From: Axinella damicornis
Lineage: Eukaryota > Porifera > Demospongiae > Axinellida > Axinellidae
Length of the DNA: 64,000 nucleotides
Reading direction: 5' to 3'
Assembly (NCBI GenBank): GCA_963931865.1
Contig: OZ007510.1
Location: 10,450,993-10,514,992 of the forward strand
How positions within the stretch are numbered: the stretch's first letter is position 1; every line of letters starts with the position of its first letter. Of this stretch, positions 44,801-59,800 are shown piece by piece. The notes below the pieces were generated by a model, which was not told where the DNA came from, ran no database searches, and was given only the letters and a program-made list of their open reading frames with translations. The translations under genes and the position numbers were made by a program.

Positions 44801-47800
44801 GGCTCTACCTCTGCTCTACCTGGCTGTACCTCTGCTCTACCTGGCTCTACCTCTGCTCTACCTCTGCTCTACCTGGCTCTACCTCTGCTCTACCTCTGCT
44901 CTACCTGGCTCTACCTCTGCTCTACCTCTGCTCTACCTGGCTCTACCTCTGCTCTACCTGGCTCTACCTCTGCTCTACCTCTGCTCTACCTGGCTCTACC
45001 TCTGCTCTACCTGGCTCTACCTCTGCTCTACCTGGCTCTACCTCTGCTCTACCTGGCTCTACCTCTGCTCTACCTTGCTCTACCTCTGCTCTACCTCTGC
45101 TCTACCTGGCTCTACCTCTGCTCTACCTGGCTCTACCTCTGCTCTACCTCTGCTCTACCTGGCTCTACCTCTGCTCTACCTGGCTCTACCTCTGCTCTAC
45201 CTCTGCTCTACCTGGCTCTACCTCTGCTCTACCTCTGCTCTACCTGGCTCTACCTCTGCTCTACCTGGCTCTACCTCTGCTCTACCTGGCTCTACCTCTG
45301 CTCTACCTCTGCTCTACCGTCTTGCTCTACCTCTGCTCTACCTCTGCTCTACCTGGTTCTACCTCTGCTCTACCTGGCTCTACCTCTGCTCTACCTCTGC
45401 TCTACCTGGCTCTACCTCTGCTCTACCTCTGCTCTACCTGGCTCTACCTCTGCTCTACCTGGCTCTACCTCTGCTCTACCTGGCTCTACCTCTGCTCTAC
45501 CTCTGCTCTACCTGGCTCTACCTCTGCTCTACCTCTGCTCTACCTGGCTCTACCTCTGCTCTACCTGGCTCTACCTCTGCTCTACCTCTGCTCTACCTGG
45601 CTCTACCTCTGCTCTACCTCTGCTCTACCTGGCTCTACCTCTGCTCTACCTGGCTCTACCTCGGCTCTACCTCTGCTCTACCTCTGCTCTACCTGGCTCT
45701 ACCTCTGCTCTACCTGGCTCTACCTCTGCTCTACCTGGCTCTACCTCTGCTCTACCTGGCTCTACCTCTGCTCTACCTGGCTCTACCTCTGCTCTACCTC
45801 TGCTCTACCTGGCTCTACCTCTGCTCTACCTGGCTCTACCTCTGCTCTACCTCTGCTCTACCTGGCTCTACCTCTGCTCTACCTGGCTCTACCTCTGCTC
45901 TACCTCTGCTCTACCTGGCTCTACCTCTGCTCTACCTCTGCTCTACCTGGCTCTACCTCTGCTCTACCTGGCTCTACCTCGGCTCTACCTCTGCTCTACC
46001 TCTGCTCTACCTGGCTCTACCTCTGCTCTACCTGGCTCTACCTCTGCTCTACCTGGCTCTACCTCTGCTCTACCTGGCTCTACCTCTGCTCTACCTGGCT
46101 CTACCTCTGCTCTACCTCTGCTCTACCTGGCTCTACCTCTGCTCTACCTGGCTCTACCTCTGCTCTACCTCTGCTCTACCTGGCTCTACCTCTGCTCTAC
46201 CTGGCTCTACCTCTGCTCTACCTCTGCTCTACCTGGCTCTACCTCTGCTCTACCTCTGCTCTACCTGGCTCTACCTCTGCTCTACCTGGCTCTTCCTCTG
46301 CTCTACCTCTGCTCTACCTGGCTCTACCTCTGCTCTACCTCTGCTCTACCTGGCTCTACCTCTGCTCTACCTGGCTCTACCTCGGCTCTACCTCTGCTCT
46401 ACCTCTGCTCTACCTGGCTCTACCTCGGCTCTACCTGGCTCTACCTCTGCTCTACCTGGCTCTACCTCTGCTCTACCTGGCTCTAACTCTGCTCTACCTG
46501 GCTCTACCTCTGCTCTACCTGGCTCTACCTCTGCTCTACCTCTGCTCTACCTGGCTCTACCTCTGCTCTACCTCTGCTCTACCTGGCTCTACCTCTGCTC
46601 TACCTCTGCTCTACCTGGCTCTACCTCTGCTCTACCTGGCTCTACCTCTGCTCTACCTCTGCTCTACCTGGCTCTACCTCTGCTCTAACTGGCTCTACCT
46701 CTGCTCTACCTGGCTCTACCTCTGCTCTACCTCTGCTCTACCTGGCTCTACCTCTGCTCTACCTCTGCTCTACCTGGCTCTACCTCTTCTCTACCTGGCT
46801 CTACCTCTGCTCTTCCTGGCTCTACCTCTGCTCTACCTCTGCTCTACCTGGCTCTACCTCTGCTCTACCTGGCTCTACCTCTGCTCTACCTGGCTCTACC
46901 TCTGCTCTACCTCTGCTCTACCGTCTTGCTCTACCTCTGCTCTACCTCTGCTCTACCTGGTTCTACCTCTGCTCTACCTGGCTCTACCTCTGCTCTACCT
47001 CTGCTCTACCTGGCTCTACCTCTGCTCTACCTCTGCTCTACCTGGCTCTACCTCTGCTCTACCTGGCTCTACCTCTGCTCTACCTGGCTCTACCTCTGCT
47101 CTACCTCTGCTCTACCTGGCTCTACCTCTGCTCTACCTCTGCTCTACCTGGCTCTACCTCTGCTCTACCTGGCTCTACCTCTGCTCTACCTCTGCTCTAC
47201 CTGGCTCTACCTCTGCTCTACCTCTGCTCTACCTGGCTCTACCTCTGCTCTACCTGGCTCTACCTCGGCTCTACCTCGGCTCTACCTCTGCTCTACCTCT
47301 GCTCTACCTGGCTCTACCTCTGCTCTACCTGGCTCTACCTCTGCTCTACCTGGCTCTACCTCTGCTCTACCTGGCTCTACCTCTGCTCTACCTGGCTCTA
47401 CCTCTGCTCTACCTCTGCTCTACCTGGCTCTACCTCTGCTCTACCTGGCTCTACCTCTGCTCTACCTCTGCTCTACCTGGCTCTACCTCTGCTCTACCTC
47501 TGCTCTACCTGGCTCTACCTCTGCTCTACCTCTGCTCTACCTGGCTCTACCTCTGCTCTACCTGGCTCTACCTCTGCTCTACCTGGCTCTACCTCTGCTC
47601 TACCTCTGCTCTACCGTCTTGCTCTACCTCTGCTCTACCTCTGCTCTACCTGGTTCTACCTCTGCTCTACCTGGCTCTACCTCTGCTCTACCTCTGCTCT
47701 ACCTGGCTCTACCTCTGCTCTACCTCTGCTCTACCTGGCTCTACCTCTGCTCTACCTGGCTCTACCTCTGCTCAACCTGGCTCTACCTCTGCTCTACCTC

Positions 47801-50800
47801 TGCTCTACCTGGCTCTACCTCTGCTCTACCTCTGCTCTACCTGGCTCTACCTCTGCTCTACCTGGCTCTACCTCTGCTCTACCTGGCTCTACCTCTGCTC
47901 TACCTCTGCTCTACCTGGCTCTACCTCTGCTCTACCTGGCTCTACCTCTGCTCTACCTCTGCTCTACCTGGCTCTACCTCTGCTCTACCTGGGTCTACCT
48001 CTGCTCTACCTGGCTCTACCTCTGCTCTACCTCTGCTCTTCCTGGCTCTACCTCTGCTCTACCTCTGCTCTACCTGACTCTACCTCTGCTCTACCTGGCT
48101 CTACCTCTGCTCTACCTGGCTCTACCTCTGCTCTACCTCTGCTCTACCTGGCTCTACCTCTGCTCTACCTGGCTCTACCTCTGCTCTACCTGGCTCTACC
48201 TCTGCTCTACCTCTGCTCTACCTGGCTCTACCTCTGCTCTACCTGTGCTCTACCTGTCTCTACCTCTGCTCTACCTGGCTCTACCTCTGCTCTACCTGGC
48301 TCTACCTCTGCTCTACCTCTGCTCTACCTGGCTCTACCTCTGCTCTACCTCTGCTCTACCTGGCTCTACCTCTGCTCTACCTGGCTCTTCCTCTGCTCTA
48401 CCTCTGCTCTACCTGGCTCTACCTCTGCTCTACCTCTGCTCTACCTGGCTCTACCTCTACTCTACCTCTGCTCTACCTGGCTCTACCTCTGCTCTACCTG
48501 GCTCTACCTCTGCTCTACCTCTGCTCTACCTGGCTCTACCTCTGCTCTACCTCTGCTCTACCTCTGCTCTACCTGGCTCTACCTCTGCTCTACCTGGCTC
48601 TACCTCTGCTCTACCTCTGCTCTACCTGGCTCTACCTCTGCTCTACCTGGCTCTACCTCTTCTCTACCTGGCTCTACCTCTGCTCTACCTGGCTCTACCT
48701 CTGCTCTACCTCTGCTCTACCTGGCTGTACCTCTGCTCTACCTCTGCTCTACCTGGCTCTACCTCTGCTCGACCTCTGCTCTACCACTGCTCTACCTCTG
48801 CTCTACCTGGCTCTACCTCTGCTCTACCTGGCTCTACCTCTGCTCTACCTTGCTCTACCTGGCTCTACCTCTGCTCTACCTGGCTCTACCTCTGCTCTAC
48901 CTGGCTCTACCTCTCCTCTACCTCTGCTCTGCCTGGCTCTACCTCTGCTCTACCTCTGCTCTACCTGGCTCTACCTCTGCTCTACCTGGCTCTACCTCTG
49001 CTCTACCTCTGCTCTACCTGGCTCTACCTCTGCTCTACCTGGCTTTACCTCTGCTCTACCTGGCTCTACCTCTGCTCTACCTCTGCTCTACCTGGCTCTA
49101 CCTCTGCTCTACCTCTGCTCTACCTGGCTCTACCTCTGCTCTACCTGGCTCTACCTCTGCTCTACCTGGCTCTGCCTCTGCTCTACCTGTGCTCTACCTG
49201 GCTCTACCTCTGCTCTACCTCTGCTCTACCTGGCTCTACCTCTGCTCTACCTGGCTCTACCTCTGCTCTACCTCTGCTCTACCTGGCTCTACCTCTGCTC
49301 TACCTGGGTCTACCTCTGCTCTACCTGGCTCTACCTCTGCTCTACCTCTGCTCTTCCTGGCTCTACCTCTGCTCTACCTCTGCTCTACCTGGCTCTACCT
49401 CTGCTCTACCTCTGCTCTACCTGGCTCTACCTCTGCTCTAACTGGCTCTACCTCTGCTCTACCTGGCTCTACCTCTGCTCTACCTCTGCTCTACCTGGCT
49501 CTACCTCTTCTCTACCTGGCTCTACCTCTGCTCTTCCTGGCTCTACCTCTGCTCTACCTCTGCTCTACCTGGCTCTACCTCTGCTCTACCTGGCTCTACC
49601 TCTGCTCAACCTCTGCTCTACCTGGCTCTACCTCTGCTCTACCTGGCTCTACCTCTGCTCTACCTCTGCTCTACCTGGCTCTACCTCTGCTCTACCTCTG
49701 CTCTACCTGGCTCTACCTCTGCTCTACCTCTGCTCTACCTGCCTCTACCTCTGCTCTACCTGGCTCTACCTCTGCTCTACCTCTGCTCTACCTGGCTCTA
49801 CCTCTGCTCTACCTGGCTCTACCTCTGCTCTACCTGGCTCTACCTCTGCTCTACCTCTGCTCTACCTGGCTCTACCTCTGCTCTACCTCTGCTCTACCTG
49901 GCTCTACCTCTGCTCTACCTGGCTCTTCCTCTGCTCTACCTCTGCTCTACCTGGCTCTACCTCTGCTCTACCTCTGCTCTACCTGGCTCTACCTCTACTC
50001 TACCTCTGCTCTACCTGGCTCTACCTCTGCTCTACCTGGCTCTACCTCTGCTCTACCTCTGCTCTACCTGGCTCTACCTCTGCTCTACCTCTGCTCTACC
50101 TCAGCTCTACCTGGCTCTACCTCTGCTCTACCTGGCTCTACCTCTGCTCTACCTCTGCTCTACCTGGCTCTACCTCTGCTCTACCTGGCTCTACCTCTGC
50201 TCTACCTGGCTCTACCTCTGCTCTACCTCTGCTCTACCTGTCTCTACCTCTGCTCTACCTCTGCTCTACCTGGCTCTACCTCTGCTCTACCTGGCTCTTC
50301 CTCTGCTCTACCTCTGCTCAACCTGGCTCTACCTCTGCTCTACCTCTGCTCTACCTGGCTCTACCTCTACTCTACCTCTGCTCTACCTGGCTCTACCTCT
50401 GCTCTACCTGGCTCTACCTCTGCTCTACCTCTGCTCTACCTGGCTCTACCTCTGCTCTACCTCTGCTCTACCTCTGCTCTACCTGGCTCTACCTCTGCTC
50501 TACCTCTGCTCTACCTGGCTCTACCTCTGCTCTACCTCTGCTCTACCTGGCTCTACCTCTGCTCTACCTGGCTCTACCTCTGCTCTACCTGGCTCTACCT
50601 CTGCTCTACCTCTGCTCTACCTGGCTCTACCTCTGCTCTACCTGGCTCTACCTCTGCTCTACCTCTGCTCTACTTGGCTCTACCTCTGCTCTACCTGGGT
50701 CTACCTCTGCTCTACCTGGCTCTACCTCTGCTCTACCTCTGCTCTTCCTGGCTCTACCTCTGCTCTACCTCTGCTCTACCTGGCTCTACTTCTGCTCTAC

Positions 50801-53800
50801 CTGGCTCTACCTCTGCTCTACCTGGCTCTACCTCTGCTCTACCTCTGCTCTACCTGGCTCTACCTCTGCTCTACCTGGCTCTACCTCTGCTCTACCTGGC
50901 TCTACCTCTGCTCTACCTCTGCTCTACCTGGCTCTACCTCTGCTCTACCTGTGCTCTACCTGGCTCTACCTCTGCTCTACCTGGCTCTACCTCTGCTCTA
51001 CCTGGCTCTACCTCTGCTCTACCTCTGCTCTACCTGGCTCTACCTCTGCTCTACCTCTGCTCTACCTGGCTCTACCTCTGCTCTACCTCTGCTCTACCTG
51101 GCTCTACCTCTGCTCTACCTGGCTCTACCTCTGCTCTACCTCTGCTCTACCTGGCTCTACCTCTGCTCTACCTCTGCTCTACCTCTGCTCTACCTGGCTC
51201 TACCTCTGCTCTACCTGGCTCTACCTCTGCTCTACCTCTGCTCTACCTGGCTCTACCTCTGCTCTACCTGGCTCTACCTCTGCTCTACCTCTGCTCTACC
51301 TGGCTCTACCTCTTCTCTACCTGGCTCTACCTCTGCTCTACCTGGCTCTACCTCTGCTCTACCTCTGCTCTACCTGGCTGTACCTCTGCTCTACCTCTGC
51401 TCTACCTGGCTCTACCTCTGCTCGACCTCTGCTCTACCACTGCTCTACCTCTGCTCTACCTGGCTCTACCTCTGCTCTACCTGGCTCTACCTCTGCTCTA
51501 CCTTGCTCTACCTGGCTCTACCTCTGCTCTACCTGGCTCTACCTCTGCTCTACCTGGCTCTACCTCTGCTCTACCTCTGCTCTGCCTGGCTCTACCTCTG
51601 CTCTACCTCTGCTCTACCTGGCTCTACCTCTGCTCTACCTGGCTCTACCTCTGCTCTACCTCTGCTCTACCTGGCTCTACCTCTGCTCTACCTGGCTCTA
51701 CCTCTGCTCTACCTCTGCTCTACCTGGCTCTACCTCTGCTCTACCTCTGCTCTACCTGGCTGTACCTCTGCTCTACCTGGCTCTACCTCTGCTCTACCTG
51801 GCTCTACCTCTGCTCTACCTCTGCTCTACCTGGCTCTACCTCTGCTCTACCTCTGCTCTACCTGGCTCTACCTCTGCTCTACCTGGCTCTACCTCTGCTC
51901 TACCTCTGCTCTACCTGGCTCTACCTCTGCTCTACCTGGGTCTACCTCTGCTCTACCTGGCTCTACCTCTGCTCTACCTCTGCTCTTCCTGGCTCTACCT
52001 CTGCTCTACCTCTGCTCTACCTGGCTCTACCTCTGCTCTACCTGGCTCTACCTCTCCTCTACCTGGCTCTACCTCTGCTCTACCTCTGCTCTACCTGGCT
52101 CTACCTCTGCTCTACCTGGCTCTACCTCTGCTCTACCTGGCTCTACCTCTGCTCTACCTCTGCTCTACCTGGCTCTACCTCTGCTCTACCTCTGCTCTAC
52201 CTGGCTCTACCTCTGCTCTACCTGGCTCTACCTCTGCTCTACCTGGCTCTACCTCTGCTCTACCTCTGCTCTACCTGGCTCTACCTCTGCTCTACCTGGC
52301 TCTACCTCTGCTCTACCTGGCTCTACCTCTGCTCTACCTCTGCTCTACCTGGCTCTACCTCTGCTCTACCTCTGCTCTACCTGGCTCTACCTCTGCTCTA
52401 CCTGGCTCTACCTCTGCTCTACCTCTGCTCTACCTGGCTCTACCTCTGCTCTACCTGGCTCTACCTCTGCTCTACCTCTGCTCTACCTGGCTCTACCTCT
52501 TCTCTACCTGGCTCTACCTCTGCTCTACCTGGCTCTACCTCTGCTCTACCTCTGCTCTACCTGGCTCTACCTCTGCTCTACCTCTGCTCTGCCTGGCTCT
52601 ACCTCTGCTCTACCTCTGCTCTACCTGGCTCTACCTCTGCTCTACCTGGCTCTACCTCTGCTCTACCTCTGCTCTACCTGGCTCTACCTCTGCTCTACCT
52701 GGCTCTACCTCTGCTCTACCTGGCTCTACCTCTGCTCTACCTCTGCTCTACCTGGCTCTACCTCTGCTCTACCTCTGCTCTACCTGGCTCTACCTCTGCT
52801 CTACCTGGCTCTACCTCTGCTCTACCTCTGCTCTACCTGGCTTTACCTCTGCTCTACCTCTGCTCTACCTGGCTCTACCTCTGCTCTACCTGGCTCTACC
52901 TCTGCTCTACCTCTGCTCTACCTGGCTCTACCTCTGCTCTACCTGGCTCTACCTCTGCTCTACCTCTGCTCTACCTGGCTCTACCTCTGCTCTACCTGGG
53001 TCTACCTCTGCTCTACCTGGCTCTACCTCTGCTCTACCTCTGTTCTTCCTGGCTCTACCTCTGCTCTACCTCTGCTCTACCTGGCTCTACCTCTGCTCTA
53101 CCTGGCTCTACCTCTGCTCTACCTGGCTCTACCTCTGCTCTACCTCTGCTCTACCTGGCTCTACCTCTGCTCTACCTGGCTCTACCTCTGCTCTACCTGG
53201 CTCTACCTCTGCTCTACCTCTGCTCTACCTAGCTCTACCTCTACCTCTGCTCTACCTGGCTCTACCTCTGCTCTACCTCTGCTCTACCTGGCTCTACCTC
53301 TGCTCTACCTGGCTCTTCCTCTGCTCTACCTCTGCTCTACCTGGCTCTACCTCTGCTCTACCTCTGCTCTGCCTGGCTCTACCTCTGCTCTACCTGGCTC
53401 TACCTCTGCTCTACCTCTGCTCTACCTGGCTCTACCTCTGTTCTACCTTGCTCTACCTCTCCTCTACCTCTGCTCTACCTGGCTCTACCTCTGCTCTACC
53501 TCTGCTCTACCTGGCTCTACCTCTGCTCTACCTGGCTCTACCTCTGCTCTACCTGGCTCTACCTCTGCTCTACCTCTGCTCTACCTGGCTCTACCTCTGC
53601 TCTACCTGGCTCTACCTCTGCTCTACCTCTGCTCTACTTGGCTCTACCTCTGCTCTACCTGGGTCTACCTCTGCTCTACCTGGCTCTACCTCTGCTCTAC
53701 CTCTGCTCTTCCTGGCTCTACCTCTGCTCTACCTCTGCTCTACCTGGCTCTACCTCTGCTCTACCTGGCTCTACCTCTGCTCTACCTGGCTCTACCTCTG

Positions 53801-56800
53801 CTCTACCTCTGCTCTACCTGGCTCTACCTCTGCTCTACCTGGCTCTACCTCTGCTCTACCTGGCTCTACCTCTGCTCTACCTCTGCTCTACCTGGCTCTA
53901 CCTCTGCTCTACCTGTGCTCTACCTGGCTCTACCTCTGCTCTACCTGGCTCTACCTCTGCTCTACCTGGCTCTACCTCTGCTCTACCTCTGCTCTACCTG
54001 GCTCTACCTCTGCTCTACCTCTTCTCTACCTGGCTCTACCTCTGCTCTACCTCTGCTCTACCTGGCTCTACCTCTGCTCTACCTGGCTCTTCCTCTGCTC
54101 TACCTCTGCTCTACCTGGCTCTACCTCTGCTCTACCTCTGCTCTACCTGGCTCTACCTCTACTCTACCTCTGCTCTTTTTGGATCTACCTCTGCTCTACC
54201 TGGCTCTACCTCTGCTCTACCTCTGCTCTACCTGGCTCTACCTCTGCTCTACCTCTGCTCTACCTCTGCTCTACCTGGCTCTACCTCTGCTCTACCTGGC
54301 TCTACCTCTGCTCTACCTCTGCTCTACCTGGCTCTACCTCTGCTCTACCTGGCTCTACCTCTGCTCTACCTCTGCTCTACCTGGCTCTACCTCTTCTCTA
54401 CCTGGCTCTACCTCTGCTCTACCTGGCTCTACCTCTGCTCTACCTCTGCTCTACCTGGCTGTACCTCTGCTCTACCTCTGCTCTACCTGGCTCTACCTCT
54501 GCTCGACCTCTGCTCTACCACTGCTCTACCTCTGCTCTACCTGGCTCTACCTCTGCTCTACCTGGCTCTACCTCTGCTCTACCTTGCTCTACCTGGCTCT
54601 ACCTCTGCTCTACCTGGCTCTACCTCTGCTCTACCTGGCTCTACCTCTGCTCTACCTCTGCTCTGCCTGGCTCTACCTCTGCTCTACCTCAGCTCTACCT
54701 GGCTCTACCTCTGCTCTACCTGGCTCTACCTCTGCTCTACCTCTGCTCTACCTGGCTCTACCTCTGCTCTACCTGGCTCTACCTCTGCTCTACCTCTGCT
54801 CTACCTGGCTCTACCTCTGCTCTACCTCTGCTCTACCTGGCTGTACCTCTGCTCTACCTGGCTCTACCTCTGCTCTACCTGGCTCTACCTCTGCTCTACC
54901 TCTGCTCTACCTGGCTCTACCTCTGCTCTACCTCTGCTCTACCTGGCTCTACCTCTGCTCTACCTGGCTCTACCTCTGCTCTACCTCTGCTCTACCTGGC
55001 TCTACCTCTGCTCTACCTGGGTCTACCTCTGCTCTACCTGGCTCTACCTCTGCTCTACCTCTGCTCTTCCTGGCTCTACCTCTGCTCTACCTCTGCTCTA
55101 CCTGGCTCTACCTCTGCTCTACCTGGCTCTACCTCTCCTCTACCTGGCTCTACCTCTGCTCTACCTCTGCTCTACCTGGCTCTACCTCTGCTCTACCTGG
55201 CTCTACCTCTGCTCTACCTGGCTCTACCTCTGCTCTACCTCTGCTCTACCTGGCTCTACCTCTGCTCTACCTCTGCTCTACCTGGCTCTACCTCTGCTCT
55301 ACCTGGCTCTACCTCTGCTCTACCTGGCTCTACCTCTGCTCTACCTCTGCTCTACTTGGCTCTACCTCTGCTCTACCTGGCTCTACCTCTGCTCTACCTG
55401 GCTCTACCTCTGCTCTACCTCTGCTCTACCTGGCTCTACCTCTGCTCTACCTCTGCTCTACCTGGCTCTACCTCTGCTCTACCTGGCTCTACCTCTGCTC
55501 TACCTCTGCTCTACCTGGCTCTACCTCTGCTCTACCTGGCTCTACCTCTGCTCTACCTCTGCTCTACCTGGCTCTACCTCTTCTCTACCTGGCTCTACCT
55601 CTGCTCTACCTGGCTCTACCTCTGCTCTACCTCTGCTCTACCTGGCTCTACCTCTGCTCTACCTCTGCTCTGCCTGGCTCTACCTCTGCTCTACCTCTGC
55701 TCTACCTGGCTCTACCTCTGCTCTACCTGGCTCTACCTCTGCTCTACCTCTGCTCTACCTGGCTCTACCTCTGCTCTACCTGGCTCTACCTCTGCTCTAC
55801 CTGGCTCTACCTCTGCTCTACCTCTGCTCTACCTGGCTCTACCTCTGCTCTACCTCTGCTCTACCTGGCTCTACCTCTGCTCTACCTGGCTCTACCTCTG
55901 CTCTACCTCTGCTCTACCTGGCTTTACCTCTGCTCTACCTCTGCTCTACCTGGCTCTACCTCTGCTCTACCTGGCTCTACCTCTGCTCTACCTCTGCTCT
56001 ACCTGGCTCTACCTCTGCTCTACCTGGCTCTACCTCTGCTCTACCTCTGCTCTACCTGGCTCTACCTCTGCTCTACCTGGGTCTACCTCTGCTCTACCTG
56101 GCTCTACCTCTGCTCTACCTCTGTTCTTCCTGGCTCTACCTCTGCTCTACCTCTGCTCTACCTGGCTCTACCTCTGCTCTACCTGGCTCTACCTCTGCTC
56201 TACCTGGCTCTACCTCTGCTCTACCTCTGCTCTACCTGGCTCTACCTCTGCTCTACCTGGCTCTACCTCTGCTCTACCTGGCTCTACCTCTGCTCTACCT
56301 CTGCTCTACCTAGCTCTACCTCTACCTCTGCTCTACCTGGCTCTACCTCTGCTCTACCTCTGCTCTACCTGGCTCTACCTCTGCTCTACCTGGCTCTTCC
56401 TCTGCTCTACCTCTGCTCTACCTGGCTCTACCTCTGCTCTACCTCTGCTCTGCCTGGCTCTACCTCTGCTCTACCTGGCTCTACCTCTGCTCTACCTCTG
56501 CTCTACCTGGCTCTACCTCTGTTCTACCTTGCTCTACCTCTCCTCTACCTCTGCTCTACCTGGCTCTACCTCTGCTCTACCTGGCTCTACCTCTGCTCTA
56601 CCTGGCTCTACCTCTGCTCTACCTCTGCTCTACCTGGCTCTACCTATGCTCTACCTGGCTCTACCTCTGCTCTACCTCTGTTCTACCTGGCTCTACCTCT
56701 GCTCTACCTGGCTCTACCTCTGCTCTACCTGGCTCTACCTCTGCTCTACCTCTGCTCTTCCTGGCTCTACCTCTGCTCTACCTGGCTCTACCTCTGCTCT

Positions 56801-59800
56801 ACCTGGCTCTACCTCTGCTCTACCTCTGCTCTACCTGGCTCTACCTCTGCTCTACCTCTGCTCTACCTGGCTCTACCTCTGCTCTACCTGGCTCTACCTC
56901 TGCTTTACCTTGCTCTACCTCTGCTCTACCTCTGCTTTACCTGGCTCTACCTCTGCTCTACCTGGCTCTACCTCTGCTCTACCTCTGCTCTACCTGGCTC
57001 TACCTCTGCTCTACCTCTGCTCTACCTGGCTCTACCTCTGCTCTACCTGGCTCTACCTCTGCTCTACCTCTGCTTTACCTGGCTCTACCTCTGCTCTACC
57101 TGGCTCTACCTCTGCTCTACCTGGCTCTACCTCTGCTCTACCTCTGCTCTACCTGGCTCTACCTCTGCTCTACCTCTGCTCTGCCTGGCTCTACCTCTGC
57201 TCTACCTGGCTCTACCTCTGCTCTACCTGGCTCTACCTCTGCTCTACCTCTGCTCTACCTGGCTCTACTTCTGCTCTACCTCTGTTCTACCTGGCTCTAC
57301 CTCTGCTCTACCTGGCTCTACCTCTGCTCTACCTCTGCTCTACCTGGCTCTACCTCTGCTCTACCTGGCTCTACCTCTGCTCTACCTGGCTCTACCTCTG
57401 CTCTACCTCTGCTCTACCTGGCTCTACCTCTGCTCTACCTCTGCTCTACCTGGCTCTACCTCTGCTCTACCTGGCTCTACCTCTGCTCTACCTTTCTCTA
57501 CCTCTGCTCTACCTCTGCTCTACCTGGCTCTACCTCTGCTCTACCTGGCTCTACCTCTGCTCTACCTCTGCTCTACCTGGCTCTACCTCTGCTCTACCTC
57601 TGCTCTACCTGGCTCTACCTCTGCTCTACCTGGCTCTACCTCTGCTCTACCTCTGCTCTACCTGGCTCTACCTCTGCTCTACCTGGCTCTACCTCTGCTC
57701 TACCTGGCTCTACCTCTGCTCTACCTCTGCTCTGCCTGGCTCTACCTCTGCTCTACCTGGCTCTACCTCTGCTCTACCTGGCTCTACCTCTGCTCTACCT
57801 CTGCTCTACCTGGCTCTACTTCTGCTCTACCTCTGTTCTACCTGGCTCTACCTCTGCTCTACCTGGCTCTACCTCTGCTCTACCTGGCTCTACCTCTGCT
57901 CTACCTCTACTCTACCTGGCTCTACCTCTGCTCTACCTGGCTCTACCTCTGCTCTACCTGGCTCTACCTCTGCTCTACCTCTGCTCTTCCTGGCTCTACC
58001 TCTGCTCTACCTCTGCTCTACCTGGCTCTACCTCTGCTCTACCTGGCTCTACCTCTGCTCTACCTGGCTCTACCTCTGCTGTACCTCTGCTCTACCTGGC
58101 TCTACCTCTGCTCTACCTGGCTCTACCTCTGCTCTACCTGGCTCTACCTCTGCTCTACCTCTGCTCTACCTGGCTCTACCTCTGCTCTACCTCTGCTCTA
58201 CCTGGCTCTACCTCTGCTCTACCTGGCTCTACCTCTGCTCTACCTGGCTCTACCTCTGCTCTACCTCTGCTCTACCTGGCTCTACCTCTGCTCTACCTGG
58301 CTCTACCTCTGCTCTACCTGGCTCTACCTCTGCTCTACCTCTGCTCTACCTGGCTCTACCTCTGCTCTACCTCTGCTCTACCTGGCTCTACCTCTGCTCT
58401 ACCTGGCTCTACCTCTGCTCTACCTCTGCTCTACCTGGCTCTACCTCTGCTCTACCTCTGCTCTACCTGGCTCTACCTCTGCTCTACCTGGCTCTACCTC
58501 TGCGCTACCTCTGCTCTACCTGGCTCTACCTCTGCTCTACCTGGCTCTACCTCTGCTCTACCTGGCTCTACCTCTGCTCTACCTCTGCTCTACCTGGCTC
58601 TACCTCTGCTCTACCTCTGCTCTACCTGGCTCTACCTCTGCTCTACCTGGCTCTACCTCTGCTCTACCTCTGCTCTACCTGGCTCTACCTCTGCTCTACC
58701 TCTGCTCTACCTGGCTCTACCTCTGCTCTACCTCTGCTCTACCTGGCTCTACCTCTGCTCTACCTGGCTCTACCTCTGCTCTACCTCTGCTCTACCTGGC
58801 TCTACCTCTGCTCTACCTCTGCTCTACCTGGCTCTACCTCTGCTCTACCTCTGCTCTACTTGGTTCTACCTCTGCTCTACCTGGCTCTACCACTGCTCTA
58901 CCTCTGCTCTACCTGGCTCTACCTCTGCTCTACCTGGCTCTACCTCTGCTCTACCTGGCTCTACCTATGCTCTACCTGGCTCTACCTCTGCTCTACCTGG
59001 CTCTACCTCTGCTCTACCTCTGCTCTACCTCTGCTCTACCTGGCTCTACCTCTGCTCTACCTCTGCTCTACCTGTCTCTACCTCTGCTCTACCTGGCTCT
59101 ACCTCTGCTCTACCTGGCTCTACCTCTGCTCTACCTCTGCTCTACCTGGCTCTACCTCTGCTCTACCTCTGCTCTACCTGGCTCTACCTCTGCTCTACCT
59201 GGCTCTACCTCTGCTCTACCTGGCTCTACCTCTGCTCTACCTCTGCTCTACCTGGCTCTACCTCTGCTCTACCTCTGCTCTACCTGGCTCTACCTCTGCT
59301 CTACCTGGCTCTACCTCTGCTCTACCTCTGCTCTACCTGGCTCTACCTCTGCTCTACCTGGCTCTACCTCTGCTCTACCTGGCTCTACCTCTGCTCTACC
59401 TCTGCTCTACCTGGCTCTACCTCTGCTCTACCTCTGCTCTACCTGGCTCTACCTCTGCTCTACCTGGCTCTACCTCTGCTCTACCTGGCTCTACCTCTGC
59501 TCTACCTCTGCTCTACCTGGCTCTACTTCTGCTCTACCTCTGTTCTACCTGGCTCTACCTCTGCTCTACCTGGCTCTACCTCTGCTCTACCTGGCTCTAC
59601 CTCTGCTCTACCTCTACTCTACCTGGCTCTACCTCTGCTCTACCTGGCTCTACCTCTGCTCTACCTGGCTCTACCTCTGCTCTACCTCTGCTCTTCCTGG
59701 CTCTACCTCTGCTCTACCTCTGCTCTACCTGGCTCTACCTCTGCTCTACCTGGCTCTACCTCTGCTCTACCTGGCTCTACCTCTGCTCTACCTCTGCTCT

